Below are positions 40,612 to 48,659 of a stretch of 64,000 bases of DNA, in pieces. This DNA comes from Stenotrophomonas maltophilia (lineage in GTDB: Bacteria; Pseudomonadota; Gammaproteobacteria; Xanthomonadales; Xanthomonadaceae): positions 3,016,001 through 3,080,000 of the forward strand of contig NZ_CP015612.1 of assembly GCF_002138415.1 (NCBI RefSeq), given 5' to 3'. A model generated the notes under the pieces. It saw only the letters and a list, made by a program, of their open reading frames with translations. It was not told the DNA's origin and searched no databases. The position numbers and the translations under genes were made by a program. Every line of letters begins with the position of its first letter. Position 1 is the stretch's first letter.

Positions 40612-41517
40612 ATGACTTCCGAACTCGCGCTCGACGCGAACCCGCCAACCCGGCCGCCCGCCCCACAGCAGCAGGAAATGCCGCTGGCCGTGGTGCATGG
40701 GCAACCGGTCCTGCAGATTCCGCAGGACCTGTACATTCCGCCGGACGCGCTGGAAGTCATCCTGGATGCCTTCGAAGGCCCGCTGGACCTGCTGCTGTAC
40801 CTGATCCGCCGCCAGAACCTGGATGTACTGGACATTCCCGTCGCCGAGATCACCCGGCAGTACGTGGAATACATCACCGTGATGCGCGAGCTGCGCTTCG
40901 AACTGGCCGCCGAGTACCTGGTGATGGCGGCGATCCTGGCCGAGGTGAAGTCGCGCATGCTGCTGCCGCGCCCGGTCAGCGAGGAAGGCGATGAGGCCGA
41001 CCCGCGCGCCGAGCTGGTGCGCCGGCTGCAGGAGTACGAACGCTTCAAGCAGGCCGCCGAGGACATCGACGCCCTGCCCCGCCAGGACCGCGACACCAGC
41101 CTGGCCCACGCCTTCATGCCCGAACGCGCTGCGGTGAAGCTGCCGCCGCCGGTGGACCTGAAGGAGATGCTGCTGGCCCTGCACGACGTGCTCAAGCGCG
41201 CCGAGCTGTTCAGCGGTCACGCCATCAAGCGTGAGGCACTGAGCGTGCGGCAACGCATGGGCGAAGTGCTGGGACGCCTGGAAGATGGCAAGTTCTATCG
41301 TTTTGAAGGGTTGTTCACGGCCGAAGAAGGCAAGCTGGGCGTGCTGGTCACGTTCCTGGCGGTGCTGGAACTGGCCAAGGAACAGCTGCTGGACATCGTC
41401 CAGGAAGAACCGCTGGCGCCGATCTACGTCAAATCGCTGGCCGCCGGCAACACCAATGCCCCGCTGCAGTTCAGCAGCGAGTTCGACGACAACGACGCCG
41501 CCAATGCAGACGAGTGA
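40612..41517 (+). CDS. scpA: Segregation and condensation protein A
   Basis: A 301-residue kleisin that links SMC or MksB-like ATPases with ScpB in chromosome condensation. FEGPLDLLLYLIRRQNLDVLDIPV is the family's N-terminal signature, followed by EYLVMAAILAEVKSRMLLP. The ATG at 40612 has no clear Shine-Dalgarno; an internal ATG at 40678 follows AGGAA too closely. The extra N-terminal 35 residues are Pro/Gln-rich. scpB follows after 13 bases. Confidence 0.92.
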   Translation: MTSELALDANPPTRPPAPQQQEMPLAVVHGQPVLQIPQDLYIPPDALEVILDAFEGPLDLLLYLIRRQNLDVLDIPVAEITRQYVEYITVMRELRFELAAEYLVMAAILAEVKSRMLLPRPVSEEGDEADPRAELVRRLQEYERFKQAAEDIDALPRQDRDTSLAHAFMPERAAVKLPPPVDLKEMLLALHDVLKRAELFSGHAIKREALSVRQRMGEVLGRLEDGKFYRFEGLFTAEEGKLGVLVTFLAVLELAKEQLLDIVQEEPLAPIYVKSLAAGNTNAPLQFSSEFDDNDAANADE

Positions 41518-41530
41518 GCGCTGACTGCCG

Positions 41531-42406
41531 ATGGATCAATTGCTGATCAACCGCATTGTCGAGGGTGCCCTGCTGGCCTCCAGCCAGCCGCTCACCCTGG
41601 CCCAGCTGAAAGACCTGTTCCCGGAAGAGGAACCGGCACCGCCGGGCAGCATCGAACGCGCACTGGAACGGCTGCGCGAAGCCTGCGAAGGGCGCGGCGT
41701 GGAACTGGTCGAGGTCGCCTCCGGCTTCCGCTACCAGGTCACCGGCGAAGTGCACGGCTGGATCAGCCGGCTGTGGACCGAGCGCAAGACCCGCTACACC
41801 CGTGCCACCCTGGAAACCCTGGCGCTGATCGCCTACCGGCAACCGATCACCCGCGGCGAGATCGAACAGGTGCGCGGCGTGGCGGTCAGCAGCAACATCA
41901 TCCAAGCGCTGGAAGAACGCGAATGGATCCGCGTGGTCGGCCACCGCGATGTGCCCGGCAAGCCGGCGCTGTTTGGCACCACCAAGGGCTTTCTGGATTA
42001 TTTCGGCCTGAAGCGGTTGGATGAGCTGCCGCCACTGTCGGAACTGAAGGACCTGGGCGAGCTGGAACCGCAGCTGTCCCTGGACCGCGATGCACCTGCG
42101 GCGGCGAGCGCCGATGGCCCTGACATCTCGGCCGGCGACGAAGGCGCTGCCGCGAACGATGACGCCGGCCTGGCCGGCAGTGACACCCCCGATTCCGCCG
42201 ATGCAGCCCCTGCATCGGCCTCCGATGAGCAAGCACCTTCGCCCCTCGATGATGGGCACCCCGATTCCGCGCCGGGCGAGCGCGCGGTGCCAGTGAACGA
42301 ACGCGAAGACAACGCCGTCGCGATGACGACCGTGGCTGTTGACCAAGCCGATTCCGAACCAGAGGCCGACCTCGAAACCGTCGGCCGGAGCAAAACTGAT
42401 GAGTGA
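41531..42406 (+). CDS. scpB: Segregation and condensation protein B
   Basis: A 291-residue partner of ScpA. Two winged-helix domains lie in residues 1-170 (LINRIVEGALLASSQPLTL, TLETLALIAYRQPITRGEIE, VVGHRDVPGKPALFGTTKGF). The last 110 residues are an acidic Ala/Asp/Pro-rich tail with no fold evident, longer than in most ScpB proteins. Its end overlaps the rluB start by eight bases. Confidence 0.93.
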   Translation: MDQLLINRIVEGALLASSQPLTLAQLKDLFPEEEPAPPGSIERALERLREACEGRGVELVEVASGFRYQVTGEVHGWISRLWTERKTRYTRATLETLALIAYRQPITRGEIEQVRGVAVSSNIIQALEEREWIRVVGHRDVPGKPALFGTTKGFLDYFGLKRLDELPPLSELKDLGELEPQLSLDRDAPAAASADGPDISAGDEGAAANDDAGLAGSDTPDSADAAPASASDEQAPSPLDDGHPDSAPGERAVPVNEREDNAVAMTTVAVDQADSEPEADLETVGRSKTDE

Positions 42407-44033
42407 CACCCCCCGTAACAAGCTCTCGCTGAAGCGCGAAGCCACCTCCGAACAGTTCAAGCTGGAAGAGCGCCTGCACAAGGTACTGGCCCAGGCCGGC
42501 CTCGGCTCGCGCCGCGCGCTGGAACAGCGCATCGCCGAAGGCCTGGTCAAGGTCAACGGTGAAGTCGCGCAGACCGGCATGTCGGTCAAGAGCGGCGACA
42601 AGATCGAGCTGGACGGCCGCGGCTTCGTCGCCACCGCCCTGGCCGAGCCGTCGCGCGTGCTGGTCTACAACAAGCCGGAAGGCGAAGTGACCACCCGCGA
42701 TGATCCGGAAGGCCGCCCGACCGTGTTCGAATCGCTGCCGCCGCTGAAGGGCGCGCGCTGGATCGCGATCGGCCGCCTGGACATCAACACCACCGGCCTG
42801 CTGCTGGCCACCACCGACGGTGAACTGGCCAACGCCATGATGCACCCGTCGTTCGAGGTCGAGCGCGAATACGTGGTCCGCGTGCGTGCGCCGGAAGGCG
42901 AGGAAAAGGTCTCCGACGCCATCGTCGACCGCCTCACCCGTGGCGTGGCACTGGAAGACGGCCCGGCCAAGTTCGACGAGATCGAACGCATCGGCGGCAC
43001 CGATTCGCACGACTGGTTCCGCGTCGTGGTGAAGGAAGGCCGCAACCGCGAAGTGCGCCGCCTGTGGGAATCGCAGGGCTGCCAGGTCAGCCGCCTGAAG
43101 CGCACCCGCTATGGCAAGGTGAGCCTGCCGCGCGAACTGGCCCGTGGCCATTCGGTTGAACTGGGCACCACTCAGGTGGAAGCCCTGCGCGCGCAGCTGA
43201 AGCTGGAAGAAGGCGCGCCGTCGGCACTGACCCTGCAGCCGGTGATCGGCCAGCGCCGCGCCGCCAAGACGACCGTGCGCGTGCGCGAAGGTGGCCGTGG
43301 CAATGCCTACGTCAACGGCCACAACACCGCTGACGAAGGCCGCGAGCTGCGTCGCTTCGACAACGTGCGCGAAGACCGCGGCCGTGGCCGAGGTGGCAAG
43401 GGCGGCGGCTTCAAGGGCGGCCTGACGGTCAGCGGTGAAGCGGCAGCCAAGCAGTCGCAGAAGCCGTTCAAGCAGCGCGCCCAGAAGAACGATCGTTCGC
43501 TGCCGGAAGGCAACCCGGCCGCGTTCCGCACCTGGTACGTGCCGGATGGCGTGAGCACCGGCCCGAGCGGACATCGCAATGCCGGTCCGGGCGCACGTGG
43601 CCCGGGTGCCCGTGGTCCGGGCGCAGGCGGCCAGGGCCGTCCGTACGGCAAGCCGAAGGGTCCGGGTGCTGGCGCCGGTGGCGGCCAGGGCCGTGGCGGT
43701 TTCGGCGGTGAAGGCCGTGGCGGCGCAGGCGGCCAGGGTCGTCCGGCCGGTGCGGGCAACCGCTCGCAGGGCCAGGGCAACAAGCACCCGTACGGCCATC
43801 CGGGCAATGCCCCGAGCTTCCCGTCCGACCACGCCACCCCGGGCTTCAACCCGTATGGCAGCCCGAAGCCGGCGCAGGGCGCCCGTCCGGGCGGTCGCGG
43901 TCCGGGCGGTGGCAACCGTGGCCCGGGCGGGAACCGCGGCCCGGGTGGTCCGGGTGGCAACCGTGGCCCGGGTGGCCCCGGCGGCAACCGCGGTCCGGGC
44001 GGCCCGCGCCGCAGCGGCCCGCGCGGCGGCTGA
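42399..44033 (+). CDS. rluB: 23S rRNA pseudouridine synthase RluB with long Gly/Pro/Arg tail
   Basis: A 544-residue RsuA-family enzyme that should modify U2605 of 23S rRNA. S4 domain: ERLHKVLAQAGLGSRRALEQ. The catalytic aspartate is in IGRLDINTTGLLL near residue 128, and EGRNREVRRLWESQG is the family's C-terminal motif. From about residue 285 the protein becomes a 260-residue Gly/Arg/Pro-rich tail ending in repeated GGNRGPGGPG units, presumably a disordered RNA-binding extension. The start has GGAG upstream and overlaps scpB. The scpA-scpB-rluB order is widely conserved. Confidence 0.93.
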   Translation: MSDTPRNKLSLKREATSEQFKLEERLHKVLAQAGLGSRRALEQRIAEGLVKVNGEVAQTGMSVKSGDKIELDGRGFVATALAEPSRVLVYNKPEGEVTTRDDPEGRPTVFESLPPLKGARWIAIGRLDINTTGLLLATTDGELANAMMHPSFEVEREYVVRVRAPEGEEKVSDAIVDRLTRGVALEDGPAKFDEIERIGGTDSHDWFRVVVKEGRNREVRRLWESQGCQVSRLKRTRYGKVSLPRELARGHSVELGTTQVEALRAQLKLEEGAPSALTLQPVIGQRRAAKTTVRVREGGRGNAYVNGHNTADEGRELRRFDNVREDRGRGRGGKGGGFKGGLTVSGEAAAKQSQKPFKQRAQKNDRSLPEGNPAAFRTWYVPDGVSTGPSGHRNAGPGARGPGARGPGAGGQGRPYGKPKGPGAGAGGGQGRGGFGGEGRGGAGGQGRPAGAGNRSQGQGNKHPYGHPGNAPSFPSDHATPGFNPYGSPKPAQGARPGGRGPGGGNRGPGGNRGPGGPGGNRGPGGPGGNRGPGGPRRSGPRGG

Positions 44034-44053
44034 TCACCGGCCCCACTGAAATG

Positions 44054-44080
44054 AAAACCCCGGCTCCGGCCGGGGTTTTT
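44054..44080 (+). terminator. rluB intrinsic terminator
   Basis: Stem AAAACCCCGGC / GCCGGGGTTTT with a short loop and a TTTTT run, 20 bases after the rluB stop. Confidence 0.9.
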
Positions 44081-44085
44081 CTTTG

Positions 44086-44170
44086 AAAAGGGGACGGAGG
44101 GGATTAAGTCTCTTTTGCCTCTTCGATGTACGCGGTGGCAAAAACGACTTAATCCCCTCCGTCCCCTTTT
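44086..44170. repeat. Second GGGGACGGAGGGGATTAAG palindrome, 35-base loop
   Basis: Arms 44086-44110 and 44146-44170 are perfect 25-base inverted copies around an unrelated 35-base loop. The arms match those of the element at 5692-5757. The right arm overlaps the 3' end of the AraC-type gene and provides its last residues and stop codon. Confidence 0.88.
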
Positions 44171-44949
44171 GCGTGGCGCTGGAACGCGGCGGGTGTGGTG
44201 CCGGTCATGCCGCGGAAGAAGGCGATGAACGGGCTCTCGGCGGAGAAGCCGGTGTCCTGGGCCACATGCGCGACGCGATGGCCGAGCAGCAGCAGCTCCA
44301 TGGCCCGCATCAGGCGCCACTGCTGGCGCCAGGCCTGATAGCTCATGCCGGTATCGCGTTGCATCAACCGGCCGACGGTGCGCGTGCTCAGGCCGGTGCG
44401 CGCGGCCAGCTCCCCCAGTTCGGGCGGCAGCTGTTCGGCCGGCGGCAGGCAACGTGTGATTCGTGGATCACGTGGTAAAGGCAGGTCCATCGGTGCCACC
44501 GGTGCAGCGGCGATTTCCAGCACGCACAACGCCAGTTGATGGTGCGCGCGCGGCGACTGCCAGTCATGGTCGAACGGTGCCTGTGCGATCGGCTCCAGCA
44601 AGGCCTGCAGCAGCGGACCTACGCCGATGATCGCCGGCTGCCGGGGCAGCTGGGCCGACAGACTGGCGTCGAAGTACAACGAACGGTAATCGACCGCCTG
44701 GCGCATCTGCGCGCGATGGCGCAGCCCACCCGGAATCCACGCGGCGCGCGCGGGCGGCAGCAGGCTGATGCGATCACCATAGGTCAGGCGCGTACAGCCC
44801 TGTCGGGTGTACAGCAGCTGCGCGCGTGCGTGCTGGTGCCAACCCGAATCGTGATCCGCCAGTGAGGCCGCGATCCCCAGCACCGGAGCGCTCCAGGCAT
44901 CGGCGTCGAAGTGCGCGTCCGGCTGCAACCAGGCCATGTCTGATTTCAT
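44149..44949 (-). CDS. AraC-family transcriptional regulator
   Basis: A 266-residue regulator. The N-terminal cupin-like sensor holds HDSGWHQHARAQLLYT and SLLPPARAAWIPGG, as in the AraC_binding type that resembles RmlC. The C-terminal pair of helix-turn-helix motifs spans ELAARTGLSTRTVGRLMQRD and HVAQDTGFSAESPFIAFFRG. It diverges from the MFS transporter gene at 45028 and probably controls it. Start is uncertain (44982, 44949 or 44937; none has a good Shine-Dalgarno). Its last codons (KGDGGD and TAA) come from a dispersed palindrome. Confidence 0.85.
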   Translation of the reverse strand: MKSDMAWLQPDAHFDADAWSAPVLGIAASLADHDSGWHQHARAQLLYTRQGCTRLTYGDRISLLPPARAAWIPGGLRHRAQMRQAVDYRSLYFDASLSAQLPRQPAIIGVGPLLQALLEPIAQAPFDHDWQSPRAHHQLALCVLEIAAAPVAPMDLPLPRDPRITRCLPPAEQLPPELGELAARTGLSTRTVGRLMQRDTGMSYQAWRQQWRLMRAMELLLLGHRVAHVAQDTGFSAESPFIAFFRGMTGTTPAAFQRHAKGDGGD

Positions 44950-45027
44950 GCATTCGATGACAGGATAGACAGGGTGCGCCATTGCGGACGCGACCACAAT
45001 GCGCGACCCTGTTCCTGGAGCGCCCGC

Positions 45028-46182
45028 ATGTCGCGCCGCCTGTTGTTGCTTGCCATTGCACTGCTGATGTTTCCGCAGCTGGCACAGACCCTGTACAGCC
45101 CGGCCCTGGCCGATCTGGCCGAACGCTTCGCCCTGCCGCCGAGTGCCGCCAGCCAGGCCATGAGCCTGTACCTGTTCGGCTTCGCTGCAGGCGTGCTGCT
45201 GTGGGGGCGCCTGGCCGATCGTATCGGTCGTCGCCCTGCCCTTCTCTGTGGCCTCGGCGTCTTCGCAGTGGCTGCACTGGGCGGCCTGATGGCTGGCAGC
45301 TTCGGCCAGGTGCTGCTGGCCCAGGCGTTGGCCGCAGTCGGCGCCGCCACCGCTTCGGTGGTCACCCAGACCGTGCTGCGCGACCATCTGCAGGGGCCGG
45401 CATTGGCCCAGGCATTCTCCTGGATCGGCATGGCCCTGGCCCTGAGCCCGGCCATCGGTCTTGCACTGGGCACGCTGCTGGTCGCCGCCAATGGCTATGT
45501 CGGCGTACAGTCCGGCCTGCTGCTGATTGCTGCCCTGCTGGCAGTGGCATGCCTGGCAGGCCTGCGCGAAAGCCGTCCTGCCCAGACCCCGCACACGCCC
45601 ATGCTGCCGCTGCTGCGGGAGCTGCTGCGCGATCGCTGGATCTGGTCACACGCGTTGCTGGTGATGGCCTTCAACGTGGCGATGTACAGCTGGTATGTAC
45701 TCGGCCCCTTCGTGTTTGCGCGCCTGCACTGGCCAGCCATCTGGTTCGGCGCCAGCGGTGCGGTGCTGGCACTGGGCTCGGCACTGGGCGCGTGGGGCAA
45801 TGGCCACCTGCTGCGTGCAGGCGTTGCCACAACCACGCGCATCCGCATCGCCGCAGGGCTGGTTCTGATGGGAGGACTGCTGGCTGCGCTGCTGCGTGAT
45901 CACCCTGCTCTGGTCGCGGCGATGGTGCCGGTGGTGACGGGCTTCGGCCTTGCCATTCCCAATGTGCTCGGCCAGGCCCTGCGCGGCTATCCACATTGTC
46001 TTGGCAGCGCAGGCGCGCTGTTCGGCCTGCTCTACTACCTGTTGATCGGCGCGGCAATGGCGCTGGTCGGTGCAGTGCAGCTGCTGGCACCACCCCTCAT
46101 CGCGTGTGGCCTGCTGGCCTTATGGCTGCAGCGGGACCGGGCCGTTGACGGCGGAAGGCCTGGTTGTGGATCGCAACGGTGA
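45028..46182 (+). CDS. MFS multidrug transporter, Bcr/CflA-like
   Basis: A 384-residue major facilitator with 12 predicted helices. LFGFAAGVLLWGRLADRIGRR is the MFS motif A between helices 2 and 3, and IGMALALSPAIGLALGTLL is the helix-5 antiporter motif C region typical of drug exporters. The start has GGAG upstream. Expected role is proton-driven efflux of a small compound, under the AraC-type regulator encoded divergently. Confidence 0.88.
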   Translation: MSRRLLLLAIALLMFPQLAQTLYSPALADLAERFALPPSAASQAMSLYLFGFAAGVLLWGRLADRIGRRPALLCGLGVFAVAALGGLMAGSFGQVLLAQALAAVGAATASVVTQTVLRDHLQGPALAQAFSWIGMALALSPAIGLALGTLLVAANGYVGVQSGLLLIAALLAVACLAGLRESRPAQTPHTPMLPLLRELLRDRWIWSHALLVMAFNVAMYSWYVLGPFVFARLHWPAIWFGASGAVLALGSALGAWGNGHLLRAGVATTTRIRIAAGLVLMGGLLAALLRDHPALVAAMVPVVTGFGLAIPNVLGQALRGYPHCLGSAGALFGLLYYLLIGAAMALVGAVQLLAPPLIACGLLALWLQRDRAVDGGRPGCGSQR

Positions 46183-46213
46183 AGGAGCCGGTCCTGCTGC
46201 CATGAGGCAGCAG

Positions 46214-46240
46214 AGGCCCCGGGGTTATACCCCGGGGCCT
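46214..46240. terminator. Strong hairpin between convergent genes
   Basis: Perfect stem AGGCCCCGGGGT / ACCCCGGGGCCT with a three-base loop, lacking a T run on either strand. It lies between the MFS gene and the convergent secreted-protein gene. Confidence 0.5.
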
Positions 46241-46258
46241 GGATCAGCGGACAATCGA

Positions 46259-46666
46259 TTACTGCACGTTGATCACTTCGTCCATCGGCGCAAGGAAGTT
46301 GCCAGGGCTGTTGCGCGACGCCGAGATCACATAGGTCCCGGGTGTTGCGATGGTCGCCGTGCAATGGCGGATCGGCGTGGTGTTGCCACCGTCGTAATTG
46401 TCATTGGTACGGCACAGGAACTGACCATTGGCATAGACCGAGAAATTACTCGTTCCATCCACCTGGCCGCCGCCTGTGATGTAGATCTCCGATGGCGAGC
46501 CGGCCACACGCGGCAGGGTCCCGATCTCGAACCTGGCCGTCACCGGATGCGGTAACAGGCTAGGACAGGACACAACGATGCCGCTGTCGGACAGGCAGAC
46601 TTCGGCGTGGGCGATCGCGGGTGTGGCGATGAGGGCCACGAGCAGCACGGACGTTCTGAACTCCAT
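46259..46666 (-). CDS. Secreted protein of unknown function
   Basis: A 135-residue protein with a signal peptide (TSVLLVALIATPAIAHAE). The mature part has four cysteines and a beta-rich pattern (YITGGGQVDGTSNFSVYANG, ATPGTYVISASRN), resembling a small extracellular beta-sandwich. No family recognised. Shine-Dalgarno GGAG lies nine bases before the ATG. Confidence 0.65.
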   Translation of the reverse strand: MEFRTSVLLVALIATPAIAHAEVCLSDSGIVVSCPSLLPHPVTARFEIGTLPRVAGSPSEIYITGGGQVDGTSNFSVYANGQFLCRTNDNYDGGNTTPIRHCTATIATPGTYVISASRNSPGNFLAPMDEVINVQ

Positions 46667-47020
46667 TCCAGCGTCTCCAATGATCCCAGCAGAATCGCTG
46701 GGACGTCCCTGTTAGGCATTGCGGGGTTACTGCAGGGTCAAGGAAACGTAAATGCACTGCGTGCCCACAGCATCGGATGGGTGCAGGATCCCCCTCTGGG
46801 CGGTGCGTTGCACGCCTGTACTGCTGCTGACACCCATCCCTTCCTGATGACTTCCTGTCGATGCAGGATGCTCACCGCCGCGCGGCACTTTTCCTGCGCG
46901 TCTCGACGTTCACAGCTCATGTTAGGAATTTCTGCAAACACCAGGCATTGTGCGCCACGCCCGGAATTCACATCAGGGCGCTGGCTATCGTGCGCGCTCT
47001 CCCACACAAGGCAGATGCCC
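46667..47020. other. 354-base gap without a recognised gene
   Basis: Only a short hairpin (CCCAGC...GCTGGG, 46684-46701) in the leader of the minus-strand gene stands out. The rest shows no repeat, no coding signal and no clear promoter. Confidence 0.4.
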
Positions 47021-47314
47021 ATGATCACCATCACCGCCGAACAGGCCCGCGCCAACGCCGATGCCGCCAAGCGCCCGATCGAACAGTTCTACCGCGACCT
47101 CGACAACTCGATCCAGATCGGCTCGGAAAATGGCCGCCGCTATATCGTGTTCGGCTTCAGCCAGGTGATGGCCAGCGAGCAGCTCGTCGAAGACGTGGTC
47201 GCGCAGCTGCTGAAGAATGGTTTCGGTGTCGAACGGTTGTTGAGCGATTCCGAACAGCACTACATCCGCATCAGCTGGGGATCTGCCGAACCGTCGCGCC
47301 TCAGCGCCGGCTGA
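47021..47314 (+). CDS. Small protein of unknown function
   Basis: A 97-residue cytoplasmic alpha/beta protein (MITITAEQARANADAAKR...). It has regular GC-rich coding bias and AAGG nine bases before the ATG. It resembles no family I can name; the FGFSQVMASEQLVEDVVAQL helix suggests a compact single domain. Its 3' end overlaps the convergent gene by 14 bases. Confidence 0.65.
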   Translation: MITITAEQARANADAAKRPIEQFYRDLDNSIQIGSENGRRYIVFGFSQVMASEQLVEDVVAQLLKNGFGVERLLSDSEQHYIRISWGSAEPSRLSAG

Positions 47315-47735
47315 GGGTGAACGCGGTACCGTCCACGCCCAGGTCCCAGCCCTTGCCGGTACCGGACAGGGCCAGTGAGATGTCACCCTTGGTCATCACC
47401 TGCGCATTGCTGGATTTCATCGCACCGGCATGTGCACCAACCGACGCGTAAGTGCCCAGCAGCTGGTCGATGCTGATCGCGCCGGTGAAATTGCCGCGCC
47501 CGTTGGTGATCTTCGACTTGCCCACGGTCAGGCCGCCCCCCTTCATCTGGATGTGCACCGGCATGCTGGCGCCGTTGCTGCAGGTGACCGTGCCATTGCC
47601 GGAGGCCGTCTTGTAGATCAGCGACCAGCCGGACAGGTTGTAGCGCAGCTCGCAATCGAGGTTGCCGGCAGCGTGCGCGGCCGGGGCGAGCGATGCGGCA
47701 GACAGGGCCAGCAGCAGGGCGAAGGGCTTGTTCAT
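47301..47735 (-). CDS. Periplasmic protein of unknown function
   Basis: A 144-residue protein with a signal peptide (FALLLALSAASLAPAAHAAG). The mature domain is beta-rich with two cysteines (LDCELRYN, VTCSNGAS) and glycine-rich turns (KGGGLTVGKSKITNGRG). No family assigned. It is encoded tail to tail with the gene at 47021, overlapping by 14 bases. Confidence 0.7.
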   Translation of the reverse strand: MNKPFALLLALSAASLAPAAHAAGNLDCELRYNLSGWSLIYKTASGNGTVTCSNGASMPVHIQMKGGGLTVGKSKITNGRGNFTGAISIDQLLGTYASVGAHAGAMKSSNAQVMTKGDISLALSGTGKGWDLGVDGTAFTLSRR

Positions 47736-47838
47736 GGCGGGACTTCCCGTTCGGTCGGACTGGCGGCGAATCTAGCAGCGCGCGCGTGCAGGTTGAATGC
47801 AGGCGCGCGCGCTGGTGCGGCAGCGTTCAGGCCGTCGC

Positions 47839-48645
47839 TCAGGCCTGTTCGTCCAGATGGAAGGCGTCGGCATCAAGCATCGCCGGGAAACGTGCGCGGT
47901 GTGCCGCCAGCGCCTCGGCCGAAATGGTGGTGGTGACCACCTGTTCGCGTTCGCGGATCTCCACCTGCGGCTGGCCAAGGAAATCCAGCACCGCGCTGTC
48001 GCCGGCGTAGTGCAGCTGGTTGCCATCGACGCCGACACGGTTCACCGCAGCAACGAAGCACAGGTTCTCGATCGCACGTGCACGCAGCAGCGTCTTCCAC
48101 GCATAGGCGCGTGCCGACGGCCAGTTGGCGACGAAGATCTGAAGGTCGAAATCCAGCTGCTGCGGACGCTCCACGTTGTAGCGGTTGCGGCAGAACACCG
48201 GGAAACGCAGGTCGTAGCAGACCTGCGGATTGATCCGCCAACCCTTCCATTCCACGCTCAGGCGGTCGCGACCGGCGGCATAACGCTCGTGCTCGCCGCC
48301 GTAGCGGAACAGGTGGCGCTTGTCGTAGTACTGCAGCTCACCATCGGGCGTGGCGAACAGCAGGCGGTTGTAGACGCCATCGCCATCACGCAGCTGCACG
48401 CTGCCGATCACCGCCGCGTCCAAGGCCCTGGCCTGCTCGCGCACCCAGGCCACGGTCGGGCCGTCCATGCCTTCGGCCTGGGCAATGGCTTCGTTGGAGA
48501 AGCCACTGGTGAAGGTCTCCGGCAGGATCACCAGATCGGTGTTGCCGGCCAGCGGCGCCAGCAGCGCGCCGTAGTAGGCGCGGTTGCCCGCCGGGTCGTG
48601 CCAGCGGGTGTCGCCCTGGACGAGGGAAATGCGCAGGTCCTGCAT
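47839..48645 (-). CDS. yafV: Omega-amidase, nitrilase superfamily (YafV-like)
   Basis: A 268-residue carbon-nitrogen hydrolase. The Glu-Lys-Cys triad is visible: Glu43 in VILPETFTSGF, Lys in YYDKRHLFRYGGEH and Cys in INPQVCYDLRFPVF. It should hydrolyse alpha-ketoglutaramate or alpha-ketosuccinamate. It starts 14 bases after the aminotransferase gene, whose glutamine-linked reaction would supply that substrate. GGAGGG precedes the ATG. Confidence 0.9.
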   Translation of the reverse strand: MQDLRISLVQGDTRWHDPAGNRAYYGALLAPLAGNTDLVILPETFTSGFSNEAIAQAEGMDGPTVAWVREQARALDAAVIGSVQLRDGDGVYNRLLFATPDGELQYYDKRHLFRYGGEHERYAAGRDRLSVEWKGWRINPQVCYDLRFPVFCRNRYNVERPQQLDFDLQIFVANWPSARAYAWKTLLRARAIENLCFVAAVNRVGVDGNQLHYAGDSAVLDFLGQPQVEIREREQVVTTTISAEALAAHRARFPAMLDADAFHLDEQA

Positions 48646-48659
48646 GTTCAGCCCTCCGC

